This document shows, piece after piece, positions 1 to 8,395 of a stretch of DNA of 64,000 bases; the stretch's first letter is position 1, and each line of letters begins with the position of its first letter. Made by a program: the position numbers and the translations under genes. The notes beneath the pieces were generated by a model that made no database searches, was not told the DNA's origin, and saw nothing but the letters and a program-made list of their open reading frames with translations. This DNA is from Terriglobus saanensis SP1PR4 (GTDB lineage: Bacteria; Acidobacteriota; Terriglobia; Terriglobales; Acidobacteriaceae). Location of the stretch: NCBI RefSeq assembly GCF_000179915.2, contig NC_014963.1:2728001-2792000 (forward strand). The letters run 5' to 3'.

Positions 1-348
1 TGCGGGACGCAGAGTTACGTCTGCATTGGCAGCATCCGATCCGGTCAACACTACATTTTCCACAACAGATGTGCCGAAACCAGGTGCCGCCGCGCTGACC
101 CGATAGGTTCCGGAACGCAGTGCCGCCGCTCCAAAGTCTCCGTGGGCATCGCTTTTCAGCGAGCGTGTGATCTGGGTAGACAGATCCGTGACGTCCACGC
201 GCGCATTCGCAATGCGCGCGCCACTCGAATCAGTGACGGTTCCACGGATCGTACCAAGATCGGTTCCCTGAGCACGTAGATGAGCGGAAGACAAGCCAGA
301 CCCGAGAATGAGAGCCGAGAGAAATGGAAAAAATCGACGTAGGATCAT
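1..348 (-). CDS. TonB-dependent receptor, N-terminal part (cut by window edge)
   Basis: Reading leftward from ATG at 346-348, the first 116 codons are open to the window edge. They encode a signal peptide (basic MILRR start, hydrophobic stretch, AQG cleavage region), then a carboxypeptidase-regulatory-like beta-sandwich with the family pattern GTIRGTVTDSSGA near residues 32-44 and FRVSA-type strands after it (here YRVSAAAPGF). This layout is the N-terminus of acidobacterial TonB-dependent outer-membrane receptors, normally about 1000-1200 residues; the plug and barrel lie outside the window. A GAGGGG ribosome site precedes the ATG. A shorter secreted protein with only this domain cannot be excluded. 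Confidence 0.8.
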   Translation of the reverse strand, partial: MILRRFFPFLSALILGSGLSSAHLRAQGTDLGTIRGTVTDSSGARIANARVDVTDLSTQITRSLKSDAHGDFGAAALRSGTYRVSAAAPGFGTSVVENVVLTGSDAANADVTLRPA

Positions 349-719
349 GAGACCCCTCACTGGCTGATTGGCGGAGAGGCGAAACCAAAACAGACCGAGA
401 GACAAACGAACAAGGTCGGACCGCACCTGTCTTTCCTAACTAGCCGCGAACACAGCCATTCAGGCTCATATCGCCTCGTTAGACACGCGTAATTTCCTAT
501 ACCTGCCTCGCAAATAGTATGCACCTCACTTATCTGAAAGATCGGAATCAATGTTCATGGGATGAACTTCCCGGCAGGGATCATGAGAGACAAGTTTCTT
601 CGCTTGAACTTACTCGAAAGTATGTCTGCACAAATCTCCTCAGTACTTTTCTCACCAAGGCTGCACAATAACAGTAAGCCAACGATAAATACCTTCTAAT
701 AGGTAAGCTGGAGAGGTCG
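349..719. other. Intergenic region without a recognised gene
   Basis: About 370 bases between the divergent receptor fragment and the truncated Tat enzyme. Short open frames here do not resemble any protein I know. It should hold the promoters of both flanking genes; the only structure I can point to is the small inverted repeat listed at 690-705. Confidence 0.5.
690..705. promoter_or_regulatory. Small inverted repeat TACCT-N6-AGGTA
   Basis: TACCT (690-694) and AGGTA (701-705) are exact inverted repeats with a 6-base spacer, 15 bases before the ATG at 720. The right half AATAGGTA is also the right half of the larger repeat in front of the PadR gene (20381-20413). A shared regulator is a weak inference. 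Confidence 0.3.
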
Positions 720-1343
720 ATGCTGGACACTAAGAATATTCGCTTTGCGAACTTAAACGCGGCGCGCACGATCTCGGCAACACGACGCGACTTCCTTCGA
801 GGGGCCATCGGAGCCTTGTCGGCAATGTCGATAACGCGCGCAGCGATGAGTGCGCGTATAGGTACGGCTTTGCCGCCAGCGCAAAAGACAATTTTGGTAA
901 CCTTTGGGGGTGGAACGCGCGACGCAGAGACCTTTGCAGAGGAGGGCCAGGAGAACATTCCGAATCTCCTTCGCACATTGCTGCCGCAGGGTACATTCTT
1001 CACACGGGTTGTGAACGCCGGGATTCTTGGCCACTATGTGGCAACTGCGAGCGTTGTGACTGGGAGTTACGAGCGATTCGACAACTTTGTGGCGCCGCCG
1101 CCGCCGAACCCGACGCTGTTTGAGGCTTACCGCAAAGGGTTACGGCGACCGGTGACGGATGCTTGGGTAATTGCGCCAAGCAATGGATTTCAGAGGATAG
1201 GAAGCAGTAGTCACGCGGCATTCGGACCAGGATTCGAGAGTTCGACCACATATCGAACAACGACAAATCGCCCCCGGCCTTCGATCGAAGACAGATCAGC
1301 TTCACTTCAACATGGTTTGGGAGTAGCGTCCTTTTGCCATTAA
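720..1343 (+). pseudogene. Truncated Tat-exported enzyme (alkaline phosphatase/sulfatase-superfamily-like N-terminus)
   Basis: The ATG has a good GGAGAGG site. Residues 20-50 are a twin-arginine signal (TRRDFLRG followed by a hydrophobic Ala-rich segment). Residues 55-165 look like the start of secreted metal-dependent phosphatase/sulfatase-like proteins (ILVTFGGGTRD, GQENIPNLL, GHYVATASVVTGSYE, APSNGFQRIG). After about residue 170 the reading becomes Arg/Ser/Thr-rich and unlike the family, and stops at 207 residues where I would expect roughly 450-550. I therefore read it as a broken gene, possibly by frameshift plus deletion; a tandem 17-bp repeat lies 20 bases downstream. The family assignment is from memory of sequence style, so only moderate. 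Export of the remaining fragment is possible. Confidence 0.5.
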
Positions 1344-1364
1344 GAACCTCCACAGCTGCTCCTT

Positions 1365-1398
1365 CTTAACGGGACCCAGAACTTAACGGGACCCAGAA
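1365..1398. repeat. Two tandem copies of a 17-bp unit
   Basis: CTTAACGGGACCCAGAA occurs at 1365-1381 and again directly at 1382-1398 with no mismatch. It sits just after the truncated Tat enzyme and may be a slippage or deletion scar. Confidence 0.85.
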
Positions 1399-1590
1399 GC
1401 GCAGAAAAAATTACCGAATATACCGAAGAAGCATTCTTTGCCGTAGATCTTTTGTGATTATTTGTCTTAGGCTCTCAACATGTATGAGTTCGCGGCATTG
1501 TCTGCGGAGGCCGTGGGCTGCCTTCGCGTCGTTCCTCGGAGCAGTCTTACCCGCGCGAACAAAATCCTTAAGTCTTCCGCACGAGGTGCA

Positions 1591-3186
1591 ATGAAACTCT
1601 CCCCCGCTATGCTTGCTCTTCTTGCCACAAGCTTTGGCCTTTCGGCCCAACAGCCTGTCCCTCCGGTAAGTACACCTTCTTCGGCCACTCCCGCTATAAC
1701 TCCGGCGCAATTGCGCCCTCCCGCTCAGGGCACAACTCTGCAACCAGACGCATCCGGGCTCTATACGATCCGGCGCTATGCTTCTCTGGTCGTGCTCGAT
1801 GTAGTCGTACAGGACGCCAAGGGCAACATCGTCACGGACCTGAAGCGAAATGACTTCCATGTCACCGAGGCCAAGGAAGATCAGACCATCCTCAACTTCG
1901 AGGAGACAGGTTCGCACCTTCCCGATGTCTCTGCTGCGGCCATCAATTCGACGCAGGATCTGGATAAGACCGCTCCGCGAGCGCCGGTGAATATCATTCT
2001 GCTCGACGAGTTCAATACGCGCTTTGAGGACATGGCCTTCGCGCGGTACTCGCTCAAGAAATTTCTGGAGAAGCAGCCGGACAAGCTGACCACGCCGACG
2101 ATGCTTCTTTCTGTGAGCTTGGAAAAATTCACCGTACTCCACGACTACACGCAGAACAAGCAGGATCTGATCGACTCGCTCGACCATCATTTCGTGGCAT
2201 ATCCATGGCAGACGCACCAGTTCGCGTGGATTGCTGAGCGCTACGGTACGGCCTTCAGCACGTTGATGCGTGTGGCCGAGGCGACGCAGGGTCACCCCGG
2301 TCACAAAAACATGATTTGGATCGGCCGCGGGTTTCCGCCGTTCAATTTTCAAAACGTGCCGATTGATGCGCAGAACCGCGTGAACTCCTTGGTGCAGCAG
2401 TGTGTGAACATGTTGCGAGATGCGCGGATCACGCTGTATACAATCGACCCTGCTGGCCTGCAGGTGAACAACACCTACGGTTCAGCCGCTGAGTTCAACG
2501 ATCCCTTCGGTGGCAACTACCAGTTTGCAAAGCTGGCGACCGCGACAGGCGGTAAGGCTCTCTACGGACGCAACGACGTGGACGCGGAGATCGGCACAAC
2601 AGTGCGTGACGGCGCAAGCTTCTACACATTGACCTATCGGCCTGGAAACACTTCCCTGGATCCGCAGAAGTTTCGCAAGATCAGGATCACACTGGACCGC
2701 CCGGGGCTGGTGGCGACTACACGGGAGGGTTACTACCTGCAGGGTGGGCCCGCTCCGGTAAATCCACAGAACCCGTCCCGACGTCTGGCCTTCGACCTGA
2801 TCTCAGCAGCCGATAGCACCATGGTCTACGACGCCGTACCGATCAGCGTGTTGCCTTCGCCGACCGATCCCGACAGCTTTACCGTGCGCATCGATGCGAA
2901 AGGTCTCGTATGGACCTTTGCAACCGACATAGAGAAGCGTCACGCCGACCTGGTGATGATGGTCACGACCTTCGACAAAAAGGGCAAGGAGCTTAAGCGC
3001 TCGGCGCATTCGATGAAAATTACCGCGCCAGACGGGGTTCCTCCTACCGGTCGAATTGAGATCGGAACGCAGCTTCCGGCGAAGATCGAGCATGACACGA
3101 AGGCGGTGCGGGTGCGATTCGTGGTTCGCGTGAGCCAGACCGGCCGTATAGGAACGGCTGACCTGACTCTGCCGGGCAAGCCTTAG
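1591..3186 (+). CDS. Secreted VWFA-related protein (acidobacterial type)
   Basis: 531 residues. I chose ATG 1591 because it starts a signal peptide (MKLSPAMLALLATSFGLSAQQ) and has a GAGG site; an in-frame ATG at 1480 would put 37 non-signal-like residues in front. After a Pro/Thr-rich linker comes the pattern typical of the acidobacterial VWFA-related family: VVLDVVVQDAKGN, DLKRNDFHVTE, then NIILLDEFNTRFED, a degenerate metal-ion site (DxxNT instead of DxSxS), and further VWA strands (NMIWIGRGFPPF, ITLYTIDPAGLQ) with a C-terminal beta-rich region that ends in RVRFVVRVSQTGRIG. The role is unknown; such proteins are abundant in Terriglobia and are thought to act in extracytoplasmic binding. Its 3' end is only 17 bases from the end of the convergent S9 peptidase gene. 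Confidence 0.85.
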   Translation: MKLSPAMLALLATSFGLSAQQPVPPVSTPSSATPAITPAQLRPPAQGTTLQPDASGLYTIRRYASLVVLDVVVQDAKGNIVTDLKRNDFHVTEAKEDQTILNFEETGSHLPDVSAAAINSTQDLDKTAPRAPVNIILLDEFNTRFEDMAFARYSLKKFLEKQPDKLTTPTMLLSVSLEKFTVLHDYTQNKQDLIDSLDHHFVAYPWQTHQFAWIAERYGTAFSTLMRVAEATQGHPGHKNMIWIGRGFPPFNFQNVPIDAQNRVNSLVQQCVNMLRDARITLYTIDPAGLQVNNTYGSAAEFNDPFGGNYQFAKLATATGGKALYGRNDVDAEIGTTVRDGASFYTLTYRPGNTSLDPQKFRKIRITLDRPGLVATTREGYYLQGGPAPVNPQNPSRRLAFDLISAADSTMVYDAVPISVLPSPTDPDSFTVRIDAKGLVWTFATDIEKRHADLVMMVTTFDKKGKELKRSAHSMKITAPDGVPPTGRIEIGTQLPAKIEHDTKAVRVRFVVRVSQTGRIGTADLTLPGKP

Positions 3187-3203
3187 GCCAAATTCACTAA
3201 AAT

Positions 3204-5198
3204 TCATTTTTCGCTGTGTGCGTTTGCTTGTTTATCGCCTGAAGGAAACGTAACCTCATCCGTCGATGTCGTCGTCGTTCCAAACCTGGGGTTCAGGTAA
3301 TGTTCGAGAAAGGCTAACTCTTTCTGCCATGCATCCAGCCGATGCGCTGGCTGAGAAAATCCATGCATCTCACCGGGATAGGTAAAGTAGAAGTAGGTCT
3401 TGTGGTGTCCGGCGAGGGCCTTGGCAAACTCTGCCGATTCCGCAGGTGGAACCTGTGGATCATTCTCTCCATGCAGAATCAACAAGGGAGTCTTGATTTT
3501 ATCGATGGAGAGCAGTACGTTGGCACGGCGATAGACTTCGGGCTTCTCTGTAGGGCTGCCTCCCATCTTCATCTGCCAGCGAATCGACGATGAGGGATTA
3601 GTACGGTAGACGAAGAGTTCACGGTCGACTACTCCATACATCTCGATTGCTGCGGCAAAGAGTTCGGGATAACGAGAAACAGCATAGGCGACCATTGTTC
3701 CACCGTGGCTACCGCCAGCGATGGCGACACGCGCTGGATCGACGAGACCACGATCGATCAGGTAGTGAACGCCAGCTGCAACGTCATCCACTTCGCCGCC
3801 ATTTGAGTCTTCTACGTTGAGATTGCGGAAGACTTCGCCGTAACCTGTGCTTCCACGGTAGTTCGGTTCGAGAACAGCATAGCCTGCCTGGGAGAGATAC
3901 TGTGCCCATTCGTCAAGCCGGAAGACGTCCTGCCCTTCCGGGCCACCGTGGATCAGCAGAACTGCAGGCAGCTTCGTTCCAGGCTTCGTTTGGCGAGGCG
4001 TATACAGAAGACCGACGATTTCCTTGCCGTCCTTGCTCTTCCACGTTACGCGTTCCGGAATCTGTGTGGCAGCGGAGAAGTTCTTTGGCGTTGTATGCGT
4101 CAGGTACTTCGGGGCCGATTGCGAACCAATCTGTTGCACGAGCAGGTCCGATGTTTCCTGCGGCGACTGATGGTGAAAATAAATACTGCTGCTATCGGGA
4201 GACCACTGCGGCTGAGAGCTGATTCCAGGGACGTCGAACTTCACGACTTGCTGAGCATCGCCGCCATTCGCTGGAATGGTCCACAGATTCGTTGCTTCAA
4301 GCAGGCCGCGGTTCGAGAGGAAGGCAAGACTCTTTCCGTCGGGAGAGTACGCGGGATCTTCGTCTTCGAATTTTCCATCGGTAATCTGTTTAGGCTGGCC
4401 GCCCGCAGCAGGGATGAGATAAATGTGGTTCCAGCCGGAGTTTTGCAGCACGGTAGCGAGAGTCTTACCGTCCGGAGACCAGATAGCACCGCGAATAGAC
4501 CATCCGCCTCCGCGATCGACAGGAGCGGTGTAGAGCACAGTGGGTTCGCCAGCTGGCAGGCCAGAATGCGCGTCAAGTTTAAGCACGTTGAGACGACCGC
4601 TGAAGTATTCCTTTTTGCGAGAGACGTAGACGATGGAGCTGCCGTCGGGAGACCAACGGCCATCTCCAGCCTCATCATGCGGACCGGTGAGGAAACTCGT
4701 GGTTGCACCGTCGGCGCTGACAACGAGCAAACTGTTTATGCCACGACGACCGCTCTGGAAGAGTATCCAGTGCGCATCCGGCGACCAACGCGGACTGCGA
4801 TCAGCCGCCTGGCGAGGATCGCCACCGCCAGCAGGCGAGTTCGTGAGACGCCGCGGCGAACCGCCCGACGTAGAGACGACCCAGATGCTGCCCTGACTGG
4901 CGAAGGCGATTTGCTTACTGTCCGGCGACCAGGCCAAGCCGGATTTGCCACCAAGCGAACTGGTCAACGGAATTGGCCAGCCGCCTTCCGCTGGCAGGAG
5001 AACGATCTGGCCTGAACGTGTCAGGGCCACAGTCTTGCCGTCGGGTGAGAGAGCGGATTCACCGATGGGTTCAGGCGAGAGCAAGTCTTGCAGGGTTAAG
5101 TGTTCACTATCTTGCGCATGCATGGTGGTCATCGCATCCGTTGATAGAAACAAAAGTGCAAGGGCAAGAACGCGAATGCTTCGATTCAACGTGTACAT
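3204..5198 (-). CDS. Secreted S9-family peptidase (prolyl oligopeptidase/DPP-like)
   Basis: 664 residues from ATG 5198, preceded by AAGGAAG. A longer frame would run into the upstream receptor gene and lacks a signal peptide at its start. Signal peptide at 1-29 (RVLALALLFLS, ends MHAQ). Residues ~35-380 are TolB/WD40-like propeller blades (repeated LSPDGK, WSPDSK, YSPDGKSLAFLS). The C-terminal alpha/beta-hydrolase domain has a nucleophile motif GGSHGG with Ser ~497, Asp ~580 (HGENDPQVPP) and His ~612 (GEMHGF), the full S9 triad. The family cleaves short peptides, often after proline, in the periplasm. It lies 82 bases downstream of a TonB receptor with an M14 carboxypeptidase upstream, which suggests a peptide-uptake operon. 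A strong hairpin in the 82-base gap probably sets its expression relative to the receptor. Confidence 0.9.
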   Translation of the reverse strand: MYTLNRSIRVLALALLFLSTDAMTTMHAQDSEHLTLQDLLSPEPIGESALSPDGKTVALTRSGQIVLLPAEGGWPIPLTSSLGGKSGLAWSPDSKQIAFASQGSIWVVSTSGGSPRRLTNSPAGGGDPRQAADRSPRWSPDAHWILFQSGRRGINSLLVVSADGATTSFLTGPHDEAGDGRWSPDGSSIVYVSRKKEYFSGRLNVLKLDAHSGLPAGEPTVLYTAPVDRGGGWSIRGAIWSPDGKTLATVLQNSGWNHIYLIPAAGGQPKQITDGKFEDEDPAYSPDGKSLAFLSNRGLLEATNLWTIPANGGDAQQVVKFDVPGISSQPQWSPDSSSIYFHHQSPQETSDLLVQQIGSQSAPKYLTHTTPKNFSAATQIPERVTWKSKDGKEIVGLLYTPRQTKPGTKLPAVLLIHGGPEGQDVFRLDEWAQYLSQAGYAVLEPNYRGSTGYGEVFRNLNVEDSNGGEVDDVAAGVHYLIDRGLVDPARVAIAGGSHGGTMVAYAVSRYPELFAAAIEMYGVVDRELFVYRTNPSSSIRWQMKMGGSPTEKPEVYRRANVLLSIDKIKTPLLILHGENDPQVPPAESAEFAKALAGHHKTYFYFTYPGEMHGFSQPAHRLDAWQKELAFLEHYLNPRFGTTTTSTDEVTFPSGDKQANAHSEK

Positions 5199-5235
5199 GA
5201 AATCTTCCTTGAGATCAGAGATCGGAGGCTGTTCG

Positions 5236-5269
5236 CTCTGCATGAGCAGGGATCTCCCTTCATGCAGAG
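5236..5269 (-). promoter_or_regulatory. Intercistronic hairpin after the TonB receptor gene
   Basis: CTCTGCATGA (5236-5245) and TCATGCAGAG (5260-5269) are perfect 10-base complements, and inside them AGGGA (5248-5252) pairs with TCCCT (5255-5259). The hairpin starts 11 bases after the receptor stop codon. No run of T follows on the minus strand, so it looks like an mRNA-stabilising or attenuating element rather than a full terminator. Confidence 0.65.
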
Positions 5270-5280
5270 ATAGGTGTGGA

Positions 5281-8244
5281 TTAGAAGTGATAGCGCAGGC
5301 TGATCTGCGCCGAGCGCGGCTGTTGAATGTTCTGTAGTGAACCGAACGTGGCAGAGGAAGCATTATTGCCATTTACAAACTGCTGTCCGGACCCATTATT
5401 CGTAACGTTATAAAGATTAAAATCGGCTTCCACTTTCTGACTGTCCGTAATTCTGAACTCACGGCCTGCCAGAACATTCCACTGGATAAGCCAGGGGCAC
5501 CAGATCTGTCCAACACCGCGGTTCGTATACTTGAACCGGTACGGTGTCGCCAGCGGATTCGAGACTGTACGACCATTAATGGTGAGTGTCGATGGACCGT
5601 ACTGATTTACATAAGGAGTGCCAAGGGCTGTCAATGTTGTAATGACAGGTCCACCTGGTGTACCTGACTGCGCCGTCACAGTACTTGATAGTCGAACTCC
5701 CCACGGGGCACGGTAGGTCAAACCGGTGCGCGATTGATTGCGCTGCCACATGCGGTTGCGTGTATCGCCGGTCCAGTCGTTGGTCACATTGCCGCGGACG
5801 GAACCGAGTCCGGCATTGTTTGCGAACTTTGTCGGCTCAATAATTGCACTAGGATCGTTGGGCTGCCATGTGCCGCCAAAGTGATCGGGAGAATAAGTAT
5901 AGGTGCTGAAGAGCTGTAGCTTCTTTGTCTGCTTGCTCACAGTGACCTCGACTCCCTGGTAGACGAACCAGTTCCATTTGTTATTTGTGACGTAGTACGT
6001 ATTGTTGAGCGCGGGATTGACGAGACCGCTCCAGACTGTCCCGCTCGCGGTCGTAGTGTAGACCTGGTTTGTATCGATCTGGACAGGACGATCTCTGTAC
6101 TCTCTATCAATGTAGCTCGCGTCAATGACGACCCCACCCGGCAACTGCGTCCTGTAACCAATCAGCCACTCGCGCACGTAACCTTGATGGCGGTTCGGAT
6201 CGAAGGTTTTTCCGAGTGAACTCGAGGTGCTGGCTGGCGTGACGATTGTGTCGTAGACTGTTCCGTTCGAGTTGTAGTAGGTATCCGTTGTAGCTACCGT
6301 GCTTGTTGCGGCGGTCCCCAAGTAGCTGGCATTGGTGATGTCCGTGATCTTAGTCCAGCTCGCACGAACTACGTTCTTCTGATTCTTTGTAAGAACATAG
6401 GCGACTCCTACACGCGGAGCGTAATTCCAGGAGTGCTGGGTTGTGACCTTGAACTGCTCATCGCGTCCGGATATCCAGTCAGGACGAAGCCCTGCCGTGA
6501 TCGAGAGCCGCGCGATGGGATGCCAACGGTCCTGAATGTACCATGCGTAGTCATTGGCGCCAATGTAGCTGCTGAGGAAACTCGTCGTACCGCCAACCGA
6601 CTGTGTGTGGAAGATTGTGTAGCCCTGCGTAGGATCGTTGGGATTGTTGAGAGCGGCATCCTGCTGAATAATGCCGCCGTTATTGGCATAGTAGGTCGTG
6701 ACTTTACTTAGCTCATGCGGTTCCAAATAAAAGCCTGCACCGAGTTCATGGGTCCCCCACGCCTTGGGAACATAGTAGGTGACGTCGCCTGTCAGAGTCG
6801 GCTTGTCGGCCGGATTCACCGACACCGAAGATAGATTATTCAGCGTGGCGAGCGAAGCGCCCTGACCCGTATATTTTCCACCTCCGGAGGTATAAGTGAG
6901 ATAGATATCCTCCTGGGGCTTGCTGCCTACACCGCCGATGGCGCCGAGGCTGCTGTTCACACTCTTATTGTTGTAAGAAACGAGGAAACGAGTCGTCAGA
7001 CGTGACGTCCATTGCGAGATGAGACGAAGCCCGTAGGCACCCCCACCGTATTGGCTGTGAGCGATGTTTGCGGTGTACCACTGATAGTTCGCATCCTGCT
7101 TGCGGCTATCGTACTGAACAAGCGCAGTCAGCCTGTGCCGAGTGCCGAGTTGCACTGAACTGTTGCCGAGGAACACAAATCCACGAGACTCATTTGGGAA
7201 CGTACCGAAGCTGGAAGAGATCTCTCGGAGATACGCGTCCTGCGCAGCTGTCTGACTGATCCCGTCGTTGCGATGAATGTACCGTCCAGAAGCAAAGAAC
7301 CACGCGCGCTGCTTGACGATGGGACCGCCAAATGAGAAGTCGGGCTGTTCCGAAGCAGAAGCGGCTGCATTGCCGCCGGCTACGTTGTTTCCATTGAATG
7401 ACGCCGGGCCTATGAGATAGAGAAGAGAGCCATGATACTGGTCCGCACCGACAGGGCTCGCCAGATTGATGACCATGCCCATCGCGGCTGGCGACGAAGC
7501 ATCGTTGCCGCCTGTCTTGATCTGGATGTCGCCGAGAGATTCGTTGGCGATGCTGATGGTATTGGATGGCCAGTTCTGCACGAAGCTCCCGATGTCCATG
7601 CCATCGACGAGTGTGGCATGGTTTTCGTTCTCGGAGCCGCGGAGAAAATAAGTCTGGCCGCCTTGCGCGTCGCTCGAAGCACTGACGATGCCCGGTGTAA
7701 TCTGCAGGGAGTCCGACCAGTCGTGACGGCCCGTGACCGGGATGTTGCGCAACAGTTCTCCACTAAGATTGACCGCCTGCTCAGCGCTTTGCGTATCTAT
7801 CAAAGGCGCATCACCCGAGACTTCAACGGACTGCTGCTCGGAGCCGACTTTCAAAGGAACGTCGACCGCAACATTCAAACCCGCGCGGACGATCAAGCCC
7901 AGACGGATGAACTTCTCGAAGCCCGGAGCCTCGGCTTCGACCGTGTAATCCGTGCCCTGCGGCAGATCGGTCAGGCGGTAATTACCCTCCTGGTCGCTGA
8001 CAGCTTTGAATGTTCCACCAACGGCTGGGCTATGCGCCGTAATGCTAACCCCGGCGAGCACCGCACCCGAACCGTCGATGACACGACCATGGATTGTGCC
8101 ATCGGCGGATGTTTGTGCACAAAGTGGCGTTGCAGTTCCCGAGACAACGAGCAGAAGAAGCGAGAGAGCTATGAACATGATGCTTCGCACAAGCGAAGGG
8201 GTGAGTTGGCATTTTGCTAAATCAACTTGCTGTCGGGCAAACAT
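5281..8244 (-). CDS. TonB-dependent receptor with carboxypeptidase-regulatory-like domain
   Basis: 987 residues; ATG 8244 has a GGAG site (an internal ATG at 8178 has none). A long basic n-region leads into the hydrophobic MFIALSLLLLVVSG signal. Residues ~50-130 form the regulatory-like beta-sandwich (DGTIHGRVIDGSGAVLAG), followed by a plug (GSEQQSVEVSGDAPLI, LVDGMDIGS) and a 22-strand-type barrel that ends in aromatic ...SLRYHF, the usual outer-membrane C-terminus. These receptors import substrates across the outer membrane with TonB energy. The neighbours are two secreted peptidases in the same direction (M14 upstream, S9 downstream), so peptides or their fragments are the likely cargo; this is inference from context. 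Confidence 0.92.
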   Translation of the reverse strand: MFARQQVDLAKCQLTPSLVRSIMFIALSLLLLVVSGTATPLCAQTSADGTIHGRVIDGSGAVLAGVSITAHSPAVGGTFKAVSDQEGNYRLTDLPQGTDYTVEAEAPGFEKFIRLGLIVRAGLNVAVDVPLKVGSEQQSVEVSGDAPLIDTQSAEQAVNLSGELLRNIPVTGRHDWSDSLQITPGIVSASSDAQGGQTYFLRGSENENHATLVDGMDIGSFVQNWPSNTISIANESLGDIQIKTGGNDASSPAAMGMVINLASPVGADQYHGSLLYLIGPASFNGNNVAGGNAAASASEQPDFSFGGPIVKQRAWFFASGRYIHRNDGISQTAAQDAYLREISSSFGTFPNESRGFVFLGNSSVQLGTRHRLTALVQYDSRKQDANYQWYTANIAHSQYGGGAYGLRLISQWTSRLTTRFLVSYNNKSVNSSLGAIGGVGSKPQEDIYLTYTSGGGKYTGQGASLATLNNLSSVSVNPADKPTLTGDVTYYVPKAWGTHELGAGFYLEPHELSKVTTYYANNGGIIQQDAALNNPNDPTQGYTIFHTQSVGGTTSFLSSYIGANDYAWYIQDRWHPIARLSITAGLRPDWISGRDEQFKVTTQHSWNYAPRVGVAYVLTKNQKNVVRASWTKITDITNASYLGTAATSTVATTDTYYNSNGTVYDTIVTPASTSSSLGKTFDPNRHQGYVREWLIGYRTQLPGGVVIDASYIDREYRDRPVQIDTNQVYTTTASGTVWSGLVNPALNNTYYVTNNKWNWFVYQGVEVTVSKQTKKLQLFSTYTYSPDHFGGTWQPNDPSAIIEPTKFANNAGLGSVRGNVTNDWTGDTRNRMWQRNQSRTGLTYRAPWGVRLSSTVTAQSGTPGGPVITTLTALGTPYVNQYGPSTLTINGRTVSNPLATPYRFKYTNRGVGQIWCPWLIQWNVLAGREFRITDSQKVEADFNLYNVTNNGSGQQFVNGNNASSATFGSLQNIQQPRSAQISLRYHF

Positions 8245-8395
8245 AGAACTCTCCGGATTTTTCGTAAAGCGTGAAATACAGAAACAGACGCACGCATGCG
8301 AGCCTTTGACGGCGCCAATGACAGCGTGCTTTTCAAATTGTGCGTAGGTGCTTAGTGTTGGCTACAACAGCGAAAGTGCAGTTGACGGAACGTCA

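Noticed and set aside
3948-5015. Long forward frame of about 355 codons opposite the S9 peptidase
   Set aside because: Arg-rich translation of the antisense strand of a clear peptidase gene; a shadow of GC-rich codon bias.
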